From the NCBI GenBank assembly GCA_033557675.1, contig JAWQRM010000253.1, positions 1 to 25,571 of the forward strand: a DNA stretch of 25,571 nucleotides. Direction: 5' to 3'. Positions within the stretch are counted from its first letter, which is position 1; each line of letters starts with the position of its first letter. The notes below the pieces were generated by a model. The model searched no databases. It had not been told where the DNA came from and saw only the letters and a list, made by a program, of their open reading frames with translations. Shown here one piece after another: positions 19,912 to 25,571 of the stretch. The position numbers were made by a program, and so were the translations under genes. This DNA is from Coptodactyla brooksi (Eukaryota; Arthropoda; Insecta; Coleoptera; Scarabaeidae).

Positions 19912-20256
19912 ATTAAGGAATTGGATCCTCCTACTCATTACAGGGTGGATGAAATGGCAATAAGAGAACAGCAGTATGTGTTACGCTTACGTCCCTACTA
20001 CTGCGTTTTAAATTTCATCCAGTTGTTATTGATTTCCTTGAAAGGTGGAATTAGAAAGAATAATGTTTCGTTCCAATTGAACAGTAGTGTTGTAGATTTA
20101 ATAAAAAAGAAAGTGCTCTTTTTTATTAAAAAGCTCTTTTGTGTTTCCACAATCCCAAGAACTTATTATTCTAGCGTTTTGAGCGTATCACCCTCAAACG
20201 AGGATGACACTGATAAAGAAATTAATAGCGACGATAATGAATTATTTGTTCTTTGA
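19912..20256 (+). pseudogene. IS630/Tc1-type DDE transposase C-terminal remnant with mutated catalytic Glu
   Basis: An open frame ending in TGA at 20254-20256 contains YRVDEMA, then VLRLRPYYCVLNFIQ, then a KNNVSFQLNS segment and an acidic tail (NEDDTDKEINSDDNE). In the insect transposases of this group the corresponding motif is LPPYHCxLNPIE, where the Glu is the third catalytic residue. Here NPIE reads NFIQ, so the Glu is lost. The helix between the catalytic motif and the acidic tail is shortened. The N-terminal part with the first two Asp residues is absent. The open frame extends upstream to 19885 but begins with GTG, not ATG. It is clearly a relic. Confidence 0.8.
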
Positions 20257-20316
20257 TCATTTAGTTATAGTTTAGTTTTAGTTATATTTATTACACACTT
20301 TTATGTTAAATATATA

Positions 20317-20543
20317 CAGTGTGATTCGCGAAGATATGCAGATATTGTGGGAGATCATTCTACACGTAAAAATAAAGAGAATAGTTCAGATAAACATATG
20401 TCCGGAAATGCTTCGTTAGCGAGTTACGGCTATCGAAAAATTTCGACATGCGCACAATAACTTTGTTAAATTGACCATAAGCAAAAAAAAATCCCAACTA
20501 AACTTGTAAAGATTTTAATTCTGAACAAAATGGTTATTCAGGT
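20317..20543 (+). repeat. Left long inverted repeat of the foldback-like element
   Basis: It pairs with the right arm in two blocks: 20317-20455 with 21441-21310, and 20453-20530 with 21163-21085. The right arm has an additional segment between these blocks. Confidence 0.85.
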
Positions 20544-20753
20544 TTGTTTTTCAAATGTATGCAGTAATTAAGCCCATATTTCGTAAGCGTGCCATGGAAA
20601 ACGATTGCGTCTCAAGGATTTGTCAGTGAAACGTCAAATGTAAGCAGTTGGCAGCTGTACTACATAGCTACAACATAACTACAACATAAAATAAACAACA
20701 TAAAATTTACTACAACATAAAATTTAAATTTGGAAACCGTAGGATTAGTTAGT

Positions 20754-20952
20754 ATGGCATTTAGTATGTTACGGGAGAAAGGGTCATTACCTAGCGTTAA
20801 TATTCGTTATGATCGTCATCTCCAGCAAGATGTTATTGCTGAAGAGCACATTATTAAAGAGCAGCCCTGCTGAACTGAGAAGAACGACACGAGCTGTCGA
20901 CAAACATGTAGAAAAGTGCATTGAAGTCGATGGGGACATTTTCGAAAATTGA
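20754..20952 (+). pseudogene. Internally deleted DUF4817/DDE-type transposase relic
   Basis: The first frame (20754-20873) reads MAFSMLREKGSLPSVNIRY and on to IIKEQPC and a stop. It resembles the DUF4817-type N-terminus, where an LREtGS motif is followed by a region leading to a StRR motif. A +1 shift then gives LRRTTRAVDKHVEKCIEVDG and a stop at 20950-20952. CIEVDG is the signature of the extreme C-terminus of the same transposases (usually CIEVNGxHFExLL). The whole catalytic domain is therefore missing, and N- and C-termini are joined within 200 bp. It sits centrally between the inverted repeats, as expected for the element's own transposase. Confidence 0.7.
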
Positions 20953-21069
20953 TGAAATTTTATTACTTTTATTTTCATTAAGATAAAAAATTCAAATATT
21001 TAGTTACAATTTCTATGTATTGCCTTCACTAAACGTACATTTTATTTAACCGTTATTAACTTATTGTTA

Positions 21070-21441
21070 ACTTTTTTGATACCATTTTGTTCAGAATTAA
21101 AATCTTTACAACTCTAGTTGAGATTTTTTTTTTGTTTATGGTCAATTTAACAAAGTTGTGCGCCGAACCAAAAGAATTGTATTTTTCGACTAGAAACCAT
21201 TCTATTCAATTTTTCAGATCAAAATCTGTATAGATTCACTAATTTGATCCGATAATACGTGTTCCGAGAGTTTTAATATGGCTTTATTTTATGGGATGAG
21301 TAGAAATCAGGGCGAAATCTTTCGATAGTCGTAACTCGCTAACGAACCATTTCCGAACCTATGTTTGTATAAACGTTTTTCTTTATTTTTACATGTAGAA
21401 TAACCTCCCAAAATATTTGCATAACTTCGTGAATCACCCTG
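21070..21441 (-). repeat. Right long inverted repeat of the foldback-like element
   Basis: This is the complement of the left arm, with about 147 bp of additional sequence in the middle. It ends with CACCCTG next to TA. Confidence 0.85.
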
Positions 21442-21443
21442 TA

Positions 21444-22498
21444 TATATAGCTCATATAAATATATATGGGCTATAGACATTGTATAAATATAAATGGCAT
21501 ATAAATATAAGTGGTAAGTATTTGTGTTCTATTTTTATTTATTTCAGGTTTATTTCGAGCTTTTGATTCAAATGGAAAATGCATTAATGCCTAAATCGAA
21601 AATGACGATTTTTCAGGAAACGTAAAAAACTGACTGGATATATCATATTTCACAGTGCATATATATTAATTCACTACTGAACCAAATTATTGGTAAAATC
21701 CGTGCAGTTTTAACATTTTTTTTATTGGTCGATAAAAATGTAGTATTTCGTATTATGAAGCGAAATTCTCAAATTCGTCAATTCTCAAAATCGACTTAGG
21801 TATTATTACATTGACAACGACGAAATATGTTATTTTACGGTGGGGTAAATGTGCCATATATATACAGGATGGCCAAATAAGCGTGCAAGTAGAGATTTGC
21901 GGTAAAAAATTACACCTAAAATGGCCAATAGAAAATCTAAGAAATTATTTTTAGGTTGCTAAGATGGCCGCTAGGGAGTGTAACCGCGATTTTGAATTTA
22001 AAAATGCGGTGTTTCTCGAAATTTCTCCCTATTAAGATAACAGAAAAAATATATGCTTTTTAAAGTAGAGATAAATTCCAGTCTGTTTTGTGGAACACTT
22101 TTTGCCCTATCTCTAAAAATAAAGTGGTAGGGGGTGTTCAAATGCTTGTATAAATAAACATCTGTAACTTCAAAATGACTGAAAGCATTTCAACAAACTT
22201 AGCGCTTTTCTCGGGTAACAAAAGCTAACCTAGTTGTGGTGATTGTAATTTAGTATGTTGCCACTAGAGGGCATTTATCAATATTACTACTGAAATTGCA
22301 AAATTTCTTTAAAAAATTAAATCTGTTGGTATTATTTTTTCCATGAAAAAATAGCATAATGATGCCCAAACAAGCTAGTGAAAACCGGATCTCGATATCT
22401 TATTCCTAACCTAAAGTATCGGTGAAAGAAGATTTACATTTTATGTATATGATACAAGGGGGGCATAAGAATTTTAGAAAGGCTTAGGTGGGAAAAAA
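21444..22498. other. Transposon-like noncoding sequence
   Basis: At 21864 ACAGGATGGCCAAATAAGCG follows a TA and resembles another DNA-transposon end. From there to about 22300 the sequence is more mixed in composition than the flanks. No coding motif was seen. Confidence 0.4.
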
Positions 22499-22513
22499 GG
22501 TTGGGAAACACTG
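22499..22513 (-). repeat. hAT-type terminal inverted repeat (single end)
   Basis: The complement begins CAGTGTTTCCCAACC at 22513. CAGTGTTTCCCAAC is a typical hAT-superfamily terminus. The sequence reading inward (leftward) includes CCCACCTAAGCC and a run CCCCCC near 22458. No matching left end was found in the ~1 kb upstream, so only one end survives. Confidence 0.55.
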
Positions 22514-23080
22514 ATCAAACACCTTGTGTCTGTATTCCTGAGAAATGGTTTTTGCTGATGTTATATGTAGTTTAGTATATTTTTATGAAAGCGTTTTAAT
22601 ACCTAATTTAGAAATATTTTTTGCAGCAATTATAACATTTTAAAGAATTTATTGCTAAATCCTTGATTTCAATGGTATATTTAAAGAATTTTATGATTGA
22701 TAACCAATTCGACCAACTCGAGTTTATGCGGTATAATAGTCTTATATTCGCTTATTACTTTCTCTTAAGAGAAACTATTGCATTCGCAAAAAAAAAACCT
22801 TATTACAGGCTAAAGCCTTATTAGCTAATATTATGTAATATCAGCTAATTATTACAGAATCTGGTCACAATAAGAATTTGGTAAAAATTTTACATATGGT
22901 TGAGGTACTTAACCTAAAAACGTTTTGATTTTTTTACAACTTTTTGTAAAAAAATATAGAATAAAAAGCTATAAGGATAGTACATGCTTAAAACCAACGG
23001 TTCTCGAGTTATAATCATGATTGACAAAAATACAGTCCTATGGGGCAAGATTCGTTCTTAATCTTGGGTATTACTCTCTT
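22514..23080. other. AT-rich DNA, no gene recognised
   Basis: It contains an imperfect inverted repeat at 22820-22849 (ATTAGCTAATATTA, TG, then its complement with one mismatch). Confidence 0.5.
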
Positions 23081-23540
23081 TAGAAAAAAATGTTTCAAAT
23101 AAAGGTTGCATGATATCGAACTCTTCATAATTTGAAACAGATTTCGAATATACAGGCTGTTCGGTTTATTCTAAAAACGATCCAACTTCAGATTTTTAAA
23201 TGGAATACCCTGTATATTATCACGTGTTTGAAGTTCTTATAAAATTTAAGGGCCTTAACTTCAAATTGCACCGTTTGGGTATTATTTTATATTTTTGAAA
23301 AAGCATCACAGCTGTGAATGCAAAATTTTTCCTAGAACTAGCTAATGCTCTTTCTAGATAAAAATGTTTCAAATAAACGTTGCATCACATCGAATTGTTC
23401 ACAATTTGAAACTATTTTCGAATAGTATAATATAATAATATAATATAAGGCTGCTCGGCTTATTCTAAAAACTACTCTACTTCTAAATCACACCGTTTGG
23501 GCGTTATTATACATTTTTGGAAAAAGATGACAGGTACGAA
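23080..23540. repeat. Diverged direct repeats, two units
   Basis: Unit 1 begins near 23080 and unit 2 near 23350, and both contain TGTTTCAAATAAA-GTTGCAT (23091 and 23365). Both continue through TTTCGAAT, GGCTG-TCGG-TTATTCTAA and CACCGTTTGGG. The spacing falls from 274 to 222 bp along the pair because unit 1 has an additional segment around a transposon-end-like ACCCTGTATA (23207-23216). A short TAATA microsatellite interrupts unit 2 at 23424-23447. Confidence 0.7.
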
Positions 23541-23819
23541 AGGAAGTTTTTTCATTTTTTTTATATTTAAGTTTTTTCCCAATAGGTTTTGACGTTTACT
23601 CTAATCTAAATATATGATTGGATTCGTACAAACCTTGATGAAACTAACAAATTATATTCATAATTCTTTAAGAAAAAATGGTTCGAAAATACTCCAAAAG
23701 CTTCCCCTAAACGATAACTATATTAAAAAGTTCCGACATCCATATTTCACCGTATTTTATTTTATTTCCGTGCGTTTGGACAGCGCGCAAAAGTTATCTT
23801 TTATCTAAATTGAATCTGT

Positions 23820-24240
23820 TCATTTGGTGGTTCCAGGGCCAACTCTGTTGGCTCCACGAACACGTCACACGGCTCACCTAGAACTGCTGCAGCTTCCCTT
23901 TACTTTGATGCGCGCGATTTATTAAGCTCGAGCACATTAACGGACGAAAAGCTCGACGTACCCGATAAAAGGAACTTTTTGCTCTTGTCGCCTTTATTTC
24001 TCCTCCAGGCTGAATTCTTTTTACGTTTTGCGGGTGCTCTGCAAAAGCGGCGACGACTGTCAGGGAACAAAGGGAAAAGCTCGCAAAGAGAAAGCTCCAT
24101 CTCTGTAGGGATCCGATCCCTCTGGTTCGACGAAATCTCATTATTTATTCATTTCTCGATGGTCATCCATCACTGGCATGTCCAGTAAGCTCTCCAGAGG
24201 TTAATCGATCCATCAAACTACCCGAGCTTTTACGTGGGAA
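23820..24240. other. GC-rich island with overlapping open frames
   Basis: This is a marked GC-rich block in AT-rich surroundings. Three overlapping frames are open: minus 23878-24141 and 23900-24100, and plus 23979-24188. The longest (87 codons) has a hydrophobic N-terminal stretch (WSFLFASFSLCSLTVVAAFA) that would pass as a signal peptide, but no family is recognisable. Three overlapping frames open at once is what high GC alone would produce. A conserved noncoding or regulatory element is equally possible. Confidence 0.3.
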
Positions 24241-25571
24241 TGCGGTGAACTATTTGGTAAAAAAATGCGCATACCGGTGTTTTTAAAGAGGCATTTTAAA
24301 CAAAAATGCCATTTCTAGATCAGAAAAAATGAGAACGAATTGTATTTGCGTAAAAGCTTTCAGTGACGAACGAGTCACTATTTGAATTACTCGACACTTT
24401 GATTATTTATTCGACTAGTTACAATGGACATAAATGCGAAAATACCTTTTTAACGATAAAGTAATTTCTACATACAGAGATGAAGAATAGCATGTATGAA
24501 CAAAAAATGGCCCCTGCAGTGGGTTTTTAATTTATATCTCCGAAACCATTTAAGCTACCCCTGAGGGACGTGCGACCCGGGGTACACTTGAATTATGTTT
24601 TACCTATTTTTTGCAATGTCGCAGTGTTTGACATTTTAGTAGCATCAGCTTTTAATTACTTTGAATAATCGAAAAGATGCCTGAACAGAAAAAAAATGTG
24701 TTTCCAGCTTGTAAGTACATCAAAATGAATTAATTTTATTGTTAAAAATCATTCGCATTAAATTATTTCGATATTCTTTTGTTTTAGTCACCAAGACAAT
24801 ACATATCTTTTTTCTCAGAAACCTTGTATTTGAATAACTTTAAGCATACCCCTGATTAAAATCTACAATAACTGCAAGGTCCTAGTTGTAGTCTTTACTT
24901 ACGATAAATGTCAAAATGTCTGAATGCAACTTAAGCGGTTTAGCAGTGCCCAAAATATACGAACAGAATTTAGGGACATATTGTGCAATAAAGCTTCTAA
25001 ATTCTATAATAATCTGTAATTTTTATTAAATTACAGTGATTAAATTACTGTGATTTCACCACTTTTCTATTGCTTAAAATAAGGTAATTAAGTAAATATA
25101 CCAGTAATAATCAAGTGTAATTAATAAGTATAATTATTCATATCAATAAGTAGTAATTATTTTAGTACGCTGAGTCCGTTACTGCAGCGATGTGTAAGAT
25201 AACGGTTCTTGAAAATATAGCGCAGCAATCAGGGCCAAATTTCTCCTTAGTTATAAGCACCAAACTACACATGTTTTACATTAATACAACAAAATAAAAT
25301 TACATTACAAAATATTGACTATACCTTAAACTGAGATAGAAAAGATAAGAGAAATACAAGTTAGGTTTATTTTTAATCTGTTCCACGCTTCTGGTTTATT
25401 TTGAAAGTGTCGATGACCTGACTTACTTATGTTCGGATTATTGTCGACTTTTAGTACTGTATTTTCACGTGGTTTAATGCGGTTGCATATAACAATACGC
25501 TGTATTTGAATTTTTTTCATTTTCATTAGAATGTGTATTGCAAAACCGCCGATTGTTGAAACCTATGAGTC
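24241..25571. other. AT-rich DNA, no gene recognised
   Basis: The only clear structure is a perfect 9-bp hairpin at 25014-25036 (CTGTAATTT, 5-nt loop, AAATTACAG). Two short blocks sharing GAAACC and TACCCCTGA (about 24540-24565 and 24818-24855) may be an old duplication. Confidence 0.5.

Larger units (their letters stand above)
20315..21443 (+). mobile_element. Foldback-like DNA transposon with long unequal inverted repeats, TA target duplication
   Basis: The element is 20317-21441 (1125 bp), flanked by TA at 20315-20316 and 21442-21443. The left end CAGTGTGATTCGCGAAG matches the complement of the right end CAGGGTGATTCACGAAG. Similarity continues inward for more than 200 bp on the left and about 370 bp on the right: TCGTTAGCGAGTTACG, then AACTTTGTTAAATTGACC, then TTTTAATTCTGAACAAAATG. 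About 147 bp present in the right arm (between the TTTCG near 21320 and the GCGCACAA near 21160) is missing from the left arm. It encloses a deleted transposase remnant, so this is a non-autonomous derivative of a Tc1/mariner-superfamily element. Confidence 0.88.

Noticed and set aside
1..25571. tRNA, rRNA, riboswitch or bacterial operon features
   Set aside because: No cloverleaf with conserved TTCGANNC and anticodon context was found, and no rRNA-like or bacterial gene organisation. The absence is by eye; a tRNAscan or Infernal run would be decisive.

Overview
The window looks like intergenic or intronic DNA from an AT-rich insect genome. The evidence is the set of decayed and intact transposons typical of arthropods: a mariner, a piggyBac-like remnant, several Tc1/mariner-superfamily DDE remnants and a Penelope-like element. 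No host protein-coding gene with convincing exon structure is visible. The only complete-looking reading frame is the mariner transposase at 15427-16401 on the minus strand. The order of insect cannot be fixed from the sequence alone.

Layout. 1-2.9 kb: AT-rich DNA with a possible transposon terminus (852-882) and a short acidic reading frame behind a splice-acceptor-like site (1415-1547, minus). 2.9-3.9 kb: a GC-richer patch and a possible solo LTR (TATA box and AATAAA about 240 bp apart). 4.2-5.0 kb: a broken piggyBac-like transposase, minus strand. 6.4-9.9 kb: three copies of an unnamed ~620 bp repeat (family A), one inverted relative to the other two. This zone also holds a long near-perfect palindrome (8118-8195), a second repeat (R) present twice, and a degenerate hammerhead ribozyme (9171-9232, minus). 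10.3-15.3 kb: two inverted copies of a second ~600 bp repeat (family B) about 3.8 kb apart. Between them is the 3' part of a Penelope-like retroelement (RT C-terminal region, GIY-YIG endonuclease and tail, minus strand), with a hammerhead ribozyme whose catalytic core is intact (14621-14680, minus) just upstream of it. 15359-16499: a mariner with 28-bp inverted repeats and TA target duplications. 19.2-22.5 kb: a cluster of decayed DDE transposons. It includes an 1125-bp foldback-like element (20317-21441) with very long, unequal inverted repeats that encloses a fused remnant of its own transposase, and a hAT-type end at 22513. 23-23.6 kb: diverged direct repeats. 23.8-24.2 kb: a GC-rich island of unknown nature. 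The rest is AT-rich sequence in which I see nothing.

The genes do not form a pathway; the window is a transposon graveyard with one young mariner. The most interesting signal is the pair of hammerhead ribozymes, one beside Penelope-like coding remains. Hammerhead ribozymes are a known property of Penelope-like elements, so the class is described, but these copies, their sharp shared boundaries and their positions beside repeat families A and B deserve checking.
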